Source of the DNA: CAZCBX01 sp964497185
GTDB lineage: Bacteria; Bdellovibrionota_G; JALEGL01; JAGRMV01
Length of the DNA: 17,569 nt
Assembly: GCA_964497185.1 (NCBI GenBank)
Contig: CAZCBX010000021.1
Span: forward strand, 1 to 17,569
Direction of reading: 5' to 3'
Positions 6,862 to 13,647 of the stretch are shown here, piece after piece; positions within the stretch are counted from its first letter, which is position 1, and every line of letters begins with the position of its first letter. Below the pieces are notes generated by a model. It did not search any database. It was not told where the DNA came from and saw nothing but the letters and a program-made list of their open reading frames with translations. A program made the translations under genes and the position numbers.

Positions 6862-7527
6862 TTAATGGGCAATGACTTCTGTATTGCGTGTTTTGATTTG
6901 GCTAATGAGCACCCAAAAAAAAGTTTCAGGGGTCACATTGTATTGTTTCGCTATTTTTTTTATATACGACTGATCATCGGCAGGCCATTGAGCTATAGAA
7001 CGATCGAGCAAGCTTTGATAGGTATCCACGTCGGATAAATTTTCAATGTGTTTGTTCCTAAAATCCATAAAAGACGTGATAATTGTAAAATCACAGAGGA
7101 GTGTTTCTCTCTTAGTTTCTAAAGGGCAATCCATCACAATTGGCTTTTTCATGGAGAATATGTACTCAACTGAAGCGACCTCAAAGTAGGCATCCACCCC
7201 ATAAGAGGCAGATGCTGCAAATCCATCCAGCGGTTTAGACGATAGTGACCCAAAAACTCCGAGCCACACAGGCTCATAGGGTTTGGTTGTGAGCGAGTTG
7301 TAATGACGAACAATTTTTTCGCGCACCTCTGCGTCCATCCACAGCCAATAGTTTTTGTCACCACACGAAAGAATATTCATTTCATGGCCCCATGTGTAAA
7401 TCCCATCGCAAAATATCTTTTGCTCGGCTTTTCGTGCCATCCCTACTGCATCCAAAGAAAAAAGGATCATGAATATAAAGCAAATGCTAAAACTCCACCT
7501 TATTTTTTTCTCCACTGGCATGAACAT
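6862..7527 (-). CDS. Predicted secreted protein, unknown function
   Basis: A 221-aa protein with an N-terminal signal peptide: basic residues (EKKIR), a hydrophobic core of about 18 residues and a likely cleavage after VGMA near residue 31. The mature part opens with FCDGIYTWGHEMNILSCGD and goes on to YNSLTTKPYEPVWLGVFG. This pattern (GHE, then PCG or SCG, then LT..PYEPV) recalls extracellular META/NlpE-type lipoprotein domains, but the resemblance is faint and there is no lipobox. Cys40/Cys55 and Cys134/Cys145 could form disulfides. The C-terminal third (from about 160) is helical and unrecognised. The start is uncertain: ATG at 7527 has GGAAG about 11 nt upstream, and the second ATG at 7521 is possible. 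It stands alone between two REP-like elements inside the rodA-bracketed region. Confidence 0.6.
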   Translation of the reverse strand: MFMPVEKKIRWSFSICFIFMILFSLDAVGMARKAEQKIFCDGIYTWGHEMNILSCGDKNYWLWMDAEVREKIVRHYNSLTTKPYEPVWLGVFGSLSSKPLDGFAASASYGVDAYFEVASVEYIFSMKKPIVMDCPLETKRETLLCDFTIITSFMDFRNKHIENLSDVDTYQSLLDRSIAQWPADDQSYIKKIAKQYNVTPETFFWVLISQIKTRNTEVIAH

Positions 7528-7629
7528 AGATTAGCATACTTCCATTGTTCCAACAATTTCCCGATGTTATCGTCTGAATGCGGGACGCACGACTGTCCCT
7601 CGATCTTATCAAGTACTTATCTGTAAAAG

Positions 7630-7692
7630 TTCTGGGGGCGTGTACCGTAATCGAAACTAAACCTAATTCGATTACGGCACACGACCCCAGAA
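7630..7692. repeat. REP-like palindromic element, copy 4 (intact)
   Basis: Arms of 26 bp (7630-7655 and 7667-7692) pair at 24 positions around an 11-nt loop. The right arm reads, complemented, TTCTGGGGTCGTGTGCCGTA and on to ATCGAA. The CCCCAGA right edge and the GGGGTCG core tie it to copy 3, while the CCGTAATCGAA part ties it to copy 2. Its right edge interrupts the IS91-type transposase fragment, so it arrived after that gene, or the deletion ended at it. Confidence 0.85.
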
Positions 7693-7956
7693 TAATCGAC
7701 TGTTCTTGCAGCTGTCACATACCAACCTCACAAATACTTTGGATAGTATCCCGCAACCTAAATAAGCTTCAAACTCACGTTTGTCATCTTGGGTAATCGT
7801 CTTATCGTGATGCATGGGATGTTGTTCAAAGCGCCTCCAATGCTTTTGAATCATTTGGAAGATACGCGAATTGGTTGGACTTCTTGGTTTATAAGTTGGT
7901 CGTTGTGGACCTGTAACTTTGCATAGATTTGCATGAGGTGACGGTGCTGCCAGCAT
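7672..7956 (-). pseudogene. N-terminal remnant of an IS91-type transposase
   Basis: The minus frame from the ATG at 7956 gives 94 codons. Residues 31-88 (IFQMIQKHWRRFEQ, then EFEAYLGCGILSKVFVRLVC and DSCKNSRL) resemble the N-terminal zinc-binding domain of IS91/IS801-type transposases, including the helix before it and the first Cys pair (Cys80, Cys83). The second Cys pair and the whole HUH Y2 catalytic domain are missing. Codons 89-94 and the stop are supplied by REP-like copy 4, so the gene is cut precisely there. It lies just downstream of rodA and is the only mobile-element protein trace in the accessory region. Confidence 0.65.
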
Positions 7957-7987
7957 GTCGACACATGATCAAAAAACAGCTATGCGA

Positions 7988-8015
7988 AATATAATAACTT
8001 CAAAACTGTTAACAA
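7988..8015 (-). promoter_or_regulatory. Possible promoter of the transposase remnant
   Basis: On the minus strand TTGTTA (8010-8015) is followed after 16 bp by TATATT (7988-7993, 5 of 6 match to the -10), 31 bp upstream of the transposase ATG at 7956. The surroundings are AT-rich, so a chance match is quite possible. Confidence 0.3.
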
Positions 8016-8080
8016 GCTTAGTGACTATTATTGTAAGAGCATTGTTCCATCATCAAAATTAAAACAAACAGCCGTTTTTT

Positions 8081-9199
8081 TTAGATGGATTTGGAGGCGT
8101 GGATGATGCGGTTCATGCTGATGTTCATGAGCATGCCCACGCAGATAAATGAGGTGAGCATGGAGGTGCCGCCGTAGCTGAAAAATGGGAGCGTCATGCC
8201 CACCACTGGCAATAGGCCTAGCTCCATGCCAAGGTTAATCATGGTTTGAATCATGATCATGGCGGTGAGGCCATACGCGGCCATCACGCTAAAGACCTCT
8301 TTGCTGGTGATGGCAATGTTTAGGCCCATCATGCCAAACAAGAGATAAAGTGCGAGCAGAATCAGAGAGCCAATAAAACCGAACTCTTCGGCATAGTTTG
8401 AAAAGACAAAATCGGTATGCTGCTTGGGCAGGTACTGAAGTTTGCTTTGGGTGCCTTTAAGGTATCCTTTGCCAAAAGTTTTGCCCGAGCCGATGGCAAT
8501 TTTGGATTGAATAATTTGATACCCTTTGGTGTTGGCGTATTTTTCAGGTTGTACAAATGAAATCACCCTGTCTTTTTGGTAGGGTTTTAAAACAAACTTC
8601 CACGCAACGGGAACGCTGAGCAAACCAAGGATGATGACGCTGGCAACAATTTTTCGCTCAATGCCAATAAACCAAATCATCATGCTGGCGGTGCCCAAAA
8701 GAATTAAACCCGTACCCAAATCGGGTTGTCTAAGAATCAACAAAAAAGGAACAATGGATAGCAAGATGGGCACGATTAAGTCACCCAGGCGCATTTCTTT
8801 TCGCCCGTGGTGGTCATGAAAAAACTTTGCCAAGCAGAGCACCAAGCCGATTTTGGCCATTTCAGATGGCTGCACATGCAAAGGCCCAATGGGAATCCAT
8901 CGCTGAGATCCACCCGCGGATTTACCGATAAACAACACCATGACCAACAAAGCATTCATGGCGGCATAAATGACATACGCATAGCGCTGATACAGCTGAT
9001 AGGGGATAAATACCAAAAATAAACAAAGCATCACCCCGCCCAAAATCCAAATCACTTGATTGTGAAAGTATTTTGAAATCGATAAGCTATACGTTGCGCT
9101 GTTGAGATTAAAAAGGCCAATGATGGTAATCACCATCACCACCAGAAAGAAAGCCCAGTCGACACGGTGCAAATTTAGTTTTTTGATCAATCTCATCAT
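8081..9199 (-). CDS. rodA: peptidoglycan glycosyltransferase RodA (SEDS family)
   Basis: Polymerises lipid II into glycan strands for cell elongation, working in the inner membrane with PBP2 and the MreBCD complex. The 372-aa protein has about ten membrane helices and the SEDS landmarks: SAGGSQRWIPIGPLHVQPSE near 94-113, the RQPDLGTGLIL loop with the essential Asp160, QHTDFVFSNYAEEFG near 260-273, and GLLPVVGMTLPFFSYGGTSM near 328-347. Its start overlaps the PBP2 stop by 4 bp (ATGA). Its last ~50 codons exist a second time as the fragment at 5440-5597, so this 3' end may have been brought in by an inserted element that restored the gene. Confidence 0.97.
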   Translation of the reverse strand: MMRLIKKLNLHRVDWAFFLVVMVITIIGLFNLNSATYSLSISKYFHNQVIWILGGVMLCLFLVFIPYQLYQRYAYVIYAAMNALLVMVLFIGKSAGGSQRWIPIGPLHVQPSEMAKIGLVLCLAKFFHDHHGRKEMRLGDLIVPILLSIVPFLLILRQPDLGTGLILLGTASMMIWFIGIERKIVASVIILGLLSVPVAWKFVLKPYQKDRVISFVQPEKYANTKGYQIIQSKIAIGSGKTFGKGYLKGTQSKLQYLPKQHTDFVFSNYAEEFGFIGSLILLALYLLFGMMGLNIAITSKEVFSVMAAYGLTAMIMIQTMINLGMELGLLPVVGMTLPFFSYGGTSMLTSFICVGMLMNISMNRIIHASKSI

Positions 9200-11034
9200 A
9201 ATTCGTTTGGCTCCATGTATTGCTCAATGATGGCTTTGACCAATGGGGCTGCACCGCTGCTGCCATGCTCGCCATGTTCAACGATCACCGATACAACCAC
9301 CTCAGGATCGTCCGCGGGCGCATATCCGACAAACCAAGCGTGATCTTTGATATCCAAACCAGATTTCAACGAGACCACTTGAGCTGTGCCTGTTTTGCCT
9401 GCGATGGGAACAACTTTGGATTTTGCATACCAGTAAGCAGTGCCGCCTTTTTCTTGCACCACGCGTTCCAAGCCTTCACGAACCAAGGCAACGGCTTGCT
9501 CATCCAAGGCAACCGTGCTCTGCTCTTTTCTTTCAAAATTTTCTACAATTTCTTTTTCCGCATTTTCAACTTTGAGCAAGACCGAAGGTTCCAAAACAAA
9601 GCCGCCGTTGATCAAGGTCGCGTAGGATCTAGCCATTTGCAAAGAGGTGGTCAACAAAGCACCTTGTCCGATGGCCACTGAAAGCGTTTCTCCCTTCACC
9701 CAAGGCTGCCCGTACACCCGCTGTTTCCAATCCGGGGTGGGGACCAAACCAGCCGAATCTCGAATATAATCAATACCCGTGCGGGAGCCCAATCCCATTT
9801 TTTTTGCATACATGGCAATCACTTCAATGCCCAAGCGTTTGCCGGCCTCATAAAAATAAACATCACAAGAATGTTTGATGGCATCGACTACATTCATTTC
9901 ACCGTGACCCACACGCTTCCAACAACGTTTCACCTCACGGCCTATGCGATAATAGCCGGGACAGTAGATTTTTTCATCCGGCGACATAATCCCTTCGCTT
10001 AACGCTGCCAGCGCTGTAAAAGCTTTAAAGGTAGATGCCGGTGGATACACCGCTTGCGCAGCTCGGTTGTACAAAGGTTTTTCAGGGTCGCTGGTGAGCG
10101 TTTTCCAATACTCATCTGCGGAGCCGCGAACAAAGGCCTGACTTGAAAATGAAGGCTGACTTTCAATGGCCAAAATTTCTCCGCTTCTTGGATCCATGGC
10201 CACCAGGCTACCTTTTTTGCCCTTCAAAAGCTCAGTGGCTAGTTTTTGCAGGGGCCAGTCAATGGTTAATGTCAGCGTATGGCCGGGTACTGGTTTTTTT
10301 TCAGAAAAATCGGGCAAGAGGGTGTCATCGGATTGAATGGCCTTTTGCCGCCCCCAAACATCTTCCACCACCGGGAGCACGCCATCATCTCCCCGCAAAT
10401 ACGTTTCATATTTGCTTTCGATGCCCGACACGCCGATGTAGTTGCCTTGTCGATACCGAAGCTCACCTTCCTCTTGAAATTTTTTTAATTTTCCAGCACT
10501 GATTTCTCCGAGTCTGCCCAGAAGATGCGAGGCAACTTCTGGATCTTGGTAGGTGCGAACGGGTACAACCTCTACGTCAAAACCAGGAAATCTGGTTTGA
10601 TGCGTTTTCAATATGGCCACCTCTTCACGGGAGATGTTTTTTTTCAGCACAAAGGGTCGGTTTAGGTTGCCCGATCGATTTGCTTCATACAACGTTAGAA
10701 TCTCATTGTCTGACCAGTTTAAAAGCTTGGCAACATCCGATAGGGCTTGCTCAATGGTGGGTTTTGTTCGATTGGGTGTCATGAGCAAATCATAGGCCGG
10801 TTGGGTTTCCGCGATAATCTCACCATTTCGATCCAATATGGTCCCCCGCAGGGCGGGCAAAATTTTGAGTTTGATTTGATTGGCTTGTGAAAAGGACAGC
10901 CATTTTTCGCCGTTAAGAATTTGCAAATGCCAAACACGAATCGTTAGGACCACAAATACTGAAATCATTAAAATGCTCGACGTGCGAAACGCACGGCGAA
11001 AGTCATCCTGTGTTCTGCCAACCGAAAGTTTCAT
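9196..11034 (-). CDS. mrdA: penicillin-binding protein 2 (class B PBP, D,D-transpeptidase)
   Basis: Cross-links new peptidoglycan during elongation, paired with RodA. Membrane anchor at about residues 20-38, then a pedestal domain with RGTILDRNGEIIAE (63-76) and the transpeptidase domain. The acyl-enzyme serine is in PPASTFK (Ser334, Lys337), the second motif is SCD (389-391, the form usual in PBP2), and KTG is at 547-549 in AGKTGTAQ. 612 aa, normal length. The ATG overlaps the mreD stop by one base (TAATG) and the stop overlaps rodA by 4 bp, so translation is coupled along the cluster. Confidence 0.97.
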   Translation of the reverse strand: MKLSVGRTQDDFRRAFRTSSILMISVFVVLTIRVWHLQILNGEKWLSFSQANQIKLKILPALRGTILDRNGEIIAETQPAYDLLMTPNRTKPTIEQALSDVAKLLNWSDNEILTLYEANRSGNLNRPFVLKKNISREEVAILKTHQTRFPGFDVEVVPVRTYQDPEVASHLLGRLGEISAGKLKKFQEEGELRYRQGNYIGVSGIESKYETYLRGDDGVLPVVEDVWGRQKAIQSDDTLLPDFSEKKPVPGHTLTLTIDWPLQKLATELLKGKKGSLVAMDPRSGEILAIESQPSFSSQAFVRGSADEYWKTLTSDPEKPLYNRAAQAVYPPASTFKAFTALAALSEGIMSPDEKIYCPGYYRIGREVKRCWKRVGHGEMNVVDAIKHSCDVYFYEAGKRLGIEVIAMYAKKMGLGSRTGIDYIRDSAGLVPTPDWKQRVYGQPWVKGETLSVAIGQGALLTTSLQMARSYATLINGGFVLEPSVLLKVENAEKEIVENFERKEQSTVALDEQAVALVREGLERVVQEKGGTAYWYAKSKVVPIAGKTGTAQVVSLKSGLDIKDHAWFVGYAPADDPEVVVSVIVEHGEHGSSGAAPLVKAIIEQYMEPNEL

Positions 11035-11600
11035 TATGTATGGAAAGAAGTCGAAAAGAAGGTTTGTTGTTTTTCAAATCGGTAGACGGTGCGACGATCA
11101 AATCGAGTGAGCGCTTCAAAAAAGTATGGCGCAAGCCAAGCCTGAATCACTGCGCTAACCAGTGACGAAAACCCATACACGGCCCAAGGAGAGGGAAAGT
11201 CATAAAAAGAATTCGCCACCCAAATGTGAATAAAACTTGTCAATAAACTTACACAAAACACCATCGTTCGGATGGAAGGCGCGTACTGAAAAACAAACTG
11301 AATTTTTAGAACCTGAGCCAATAAAAACACGCTGAGGTAAGTAACTGGATGAGAGCGATACCAAAACAAGCCACATGCTTTTTCAAGGTACACCAGCACC
11401 AAAACCCACATCAACCCTTGAAAAAAATTTCGATTGAATGAAAAGTAAATGGCCAGAAGCAAAAAAATATCGAGCATCACCCGCTGCAACCAATGGGCAT
11501 GAAGCAACTGACTCAACATTTTAAAACCGCCAGGAAGCATGACTGTTTGTAACAAAATAGCCACAAATGCAATGAATCCGTACATCATGATATTTCTCAT
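11034..11600 (-). CDS. mreD: rod shape-determining protein MreD
   Basis: Small inner-membrane component of the elongasome, 188 aa with about five to six hydrophobic helices and no soluble domain. Sequence is weakly conserved in this family; the call rests on length, topology, the LEKACGLFW loop and strict position between mreC and PBP2. The start overlaps the mreC stop by 4 bp. The cytoplasmic C-terminus is unusually rich in Arg and Phe (RFDRRTVYRFEKQQTFF). Confidence 0.88.
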   Translation of the reverse strand: MRNIMMYGFIAFVAILLQTVMLPGGFKMLSQLLHAHWLQRVMLDIFLLLAIYFSFNRNFFQGLMWVLVLVYLEKACGLFWYRSHPVTYLSVFLLAQVLKIQFVFQYAPSIRTMVFCVSLLTSFIHIWVANSFYDFPSPWAVYGFSSLVSAVIQAWLAPYFFEALTRFDRRTVYRFEKQQTFFSTSFHT

Positions 11601-12439
11601 GGCGTTGACTCCGGCTCCTGCTTTTGAAAAGCCGTGAGGGGAAGCATCACCATGACTTCTTCCAGATTTGAAAAAGAAACTGCTGGCCGGACACTGGCTT
11701 TCATAAACAAACTATTTTGAGCAGATCCAACCGCCGTTACCGTCCCCACCTGCAATCCCTTGGGGTACAAGCCATCCAGGCCAGAAGTCATCACCAGGTC
11801 CCCTACTTTGATATCCGCTTTGCGATCCAACAATTCAAATGAAAGCGTATTGGTCCCCGCTCCTTGAAGCAAGCCTCTGGTTCTTGAGCGTTGAACCATG
11901 ACATCAATATGACTGGCTGGGTCAGTGATCAGCAGAACATTGGTGTACCGACCGTACACATCCACCGTTTGTCCCACCACCCCTGAAACCGTCACCACCG
12001 GCGCAGCTTGGGTAATGCCATGATTCGACCCTTTTTGAATACGAATCGACTGTTCAAAACGACTGCTGCCATAAGCAATGCGTTTGGCTATCACGTTGTT
12101 GTAGGGTTGGAGCAAATCCAGCTCCAAAATATTCATCAACCTTTTGTTTTCAAGCTCTAACTCTTGCATGGCGACAAGCTTTGCTTTGAGTTGGTTAAGC
12201 TCAGTTTGGAGTCGCTCATTGGTGTCTTTGACATCCACCAGCCAAATGTAGCGGCTAATCACATGGTCGATGCCACGGGCCATGGAGGTAAATGTCCACT
12301 GCACGGGTGCCGTAAGGGTTACCACCACCGCTTCATACCATGGTGGAGTCGTTTTTCGTTCAATGGAAAAAGAAAAGAGGGTGAGTAAAAAGTAGCCCAA
12401 AAAAATAAAAAACAGAACCCGTTTTAACCCACGATTCAC
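11597..12439 (-). CDS. mreC: rod shape-determining protein MreC
   Basis: Bitopic periplasmic scaffold that links MreB and MreD to PBP2. 280 aa: a short basic cytoplasmic end, a membrane helix at about residues 8-26, a coiled coil at about 70-110 (NERLQTELNQLKAKLVAMQE), and the two beta-barrel domains with the typical GVVGQTVDVYGRYTNVLLIT and DPASHIDVMVQRSRTRG blocks, GDLVMTSGLDGLYPKGLQVG and VRPAVSFSNLEEVMVM. The start is a GTG at 12439 with GGGAG 9 nt upstream. It lies 61 bp after the mreB stop; this gap holds a short perfect dyad (CTGAGT/ACTCAG, 12456-12468). Confidence 0.95.
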   Translation of the reverse strand: MNRGLKRVLFFIFLGYFLLTLFSFSIERKTTPPWYEAVVVTLTAPVQWTFTSMARGIDHVISRYIWLVDVKDTNERLQTELNQLKAKLVAMQELELENKRLMNILELDLLQPYNNVIAKRIAYGSSRFEQSIRIQKGSNHGITQAAPVVTVSGVVGQTVDVYGRYTNVLLITDPASHIDVMVQRSRTRGLLQGAGTNTLSFELLDRKADIKVGDLVMTSGLDGLYPKGLQVGTVTAVGSAQNSLFMKASVRPAVSFSNLEEVMVMLPLTAFQKQEPESTP

Positions 12440-12500
12440 GCGTAACGCTCCCAGCCTGAGTGACTCAGTGTTAAAAGCAAGATACGCCCTGCCATGTCAG

Positions 12501-13532
12501 TTACACATAAGTAACGGCGTGGAGAAGCTCCTCGTCATCCAGAGCCTTGCCACAACCAAGCACAATGACGGATAAAGGATCTTCTGCAATGTTTACAGGA
12601 AGATTGGTTTCTTTATGCAAGAGTTTGTCTAAGTTGCGAAGCAGCGCGCCGCCGCCAGCTAGCATGATGCCGCGATCGACAATATCCGAAGCCAGTTCTG
12701 GGGGTGTTTTTTCCAGCGCAAACTTTACTGCGTCCACAATCACTTTAAGGGGTTCTTCCAACGCTTCACGGATTTCTTCAGAGGTCACTTCCAATGTTTT
12801 GGGAATGCCCGCAATCAAATCACGACCTTTGACTTCCACTTTGCGTTCTTGCTCCAACGGATAAGCCGAGCCAACCGAGACTTTGATCAGTTCAGCTGTG
12901 CGCTCGCCAATCATCAAATTGTATTTCTTTTTGATGTAGCTCACGATGGCTTCATCCATTTTGTCACCCGCCATTCGAACCGACTTCGAGTAGACAATGC
13001 CCGACAATGAAATGACGGCCACTTCCGTGGTGCCGCCACCGATGTCCACAATCATGTTGCCGGTGGGCTTGGTAATCTCAAGGCCCGCTCCGATGGCTGC
13101 GGCCATGGGCTCTTCAATCAAAAACACTTCGCGCGCCCGCGCAGCAACGGCCGATTCTTTGACCGCTCTTTTTTCAACTTCGGTGACGCCAAATGGAATG
13201 CAGATTACGATTCGGGGGCGTACAAAGTTGCGGCGATTGTGGGCTTTGGAAATAAATTCTCGAAGCATGGCGCTGGTGATTTCAAAGTCGGCTATCACCC
13301 CGTCTTTCATCGGGCGAACGGCATAAATAGACCCCGGTGTTCGACCCAGCATTTCTTTGGCTTGATGGCCCACCGCCAACACTTTTTTGGCACCCCGTTT
13401 TTTGGACAAAGCCACCACCGATGGCTCATTGCACACAATGCCTTTGCCTTTGACATACACCAATGTATTGGCCGTGCCCAAATCGATGGCCAAGTCATTG
13501 GAAAAAAAGCCTAAAATAGAGTCAAAAATCAC
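12501..13532 (-). CDS. mreB: rod shape-determining protein MreB (bacterial actin)
   Basis: Actin-like ATPase that forms membrane-bound filaments and directs elongation. 343 aa with phosphate-1 loop DLAIDLGTANT (13-23), the catalytic Glu in FLIEEPMAAAIG (about 140), phosphate-2 loop IVDIGGGTTEVAV (161-173) and the adenosine loop GIMLAGGGALLRNLD (288-302). The hydrophobic N-terminus (IFDSILGFF) fits membrane binding. The only in-frame start is GTG at 13532; an in-frame TGA lies 15 bp upstream of it. The strong ribosome site is placed for a four-codon leader that ends on this GTG (see the entry at 13529-13555). First gene of the mreB-mreC-mreD-mrdA-rodA cluster. Confidence 0.97.
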   Translation of the reverse strand: MIFDSILGFFSNDLAIDLGTANTLVYVKGKGIVCNEPSVVALSKKRGAKKVLAVGHQAKEMLGRTPGSIYAVRPMKDGVIADFEITSAMLREFISKAHNRRNFVRPRIVICIPFGVTEVEKRAVKESAVAARAREVFLIEEPMAAAIGAGLEITKPTGNMIVDIGGGTTEVAVISLSGIVYSKSVRMAGDKMDEAIVSYIKKKYNLMIGERTAELIKVSVGSAYPLEQERKVEVKGRDLIAGIPKTLEVTSEEIREALEEPLKVIVDAVKFALEKTPPELASDIVDRGIMLAGGGALLRNLDKLLHKETNLPVNIAEDPLSVIVLGCGKALDDEELLHAVTYV

Positions 13533-13555
13533 TCTATATGCATATCAAACTCCTT
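13529..13555 (-). promoter_or_regulatory. Shine-Dalgarno and four-codon leader ORF overlapping the mreB start
   Basis: AAGGAGT (13549-13555, minus strand) stands 5 nt before an ATG at 13543 that opens ATG CAT ATA GAG TGA. Its stop shares the bases GTGA with the GTG of mreB (13532). Relative to the GTG the ribosome site is 16 nt away, too far for normal initiation. So ribosomes may start at the leader and reinitiate on mreB, which would tie mreB output to reinitiation efficiency. The arrangement is seen directly; the mechanism is inference. Confidence 0.45.
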
Positions 13556-13647
13556 TGAAATGAGAAACAATTTGATTGATTTTTATAGCTACGGTACAAG
13601 CATTCAACCTTGAATATCAACCATTTGCCTTTGTATAGGAGTTATAC

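Noticed and set aside
6663..6872. Minus-strand open frame of 69 codons across REP-like copy 3
   Set aside because: It is built largely from the palindrome and the antisense of the VWA remnant; no domain or ribosome site.
6736..7038. Plus-strand open frame of 100 codons
   Set aside because: It starts inside REP-like copy 3 and then runs antisense to the secreted-protein gene; no family features.
5598..7692. CRISPR array formed by the repeated palindromes
   Set aside because: The repeats are irregularly spaced (hundreds of bases), contain genes between them and have no cas genes; they are palindromic elements.
9220..11110. Several plus-strand open frames of 60-153 codons
   Set aside because: They lie fully antisense to the well-supported PBP2 gene, have no family features and no ribosome sites.
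12547..13514. Plus-strand open frames of about 90-110 codons across mreB
   Set aside because: Antisense shadows of a highly conserved gene; composition follows mreB codon structure.
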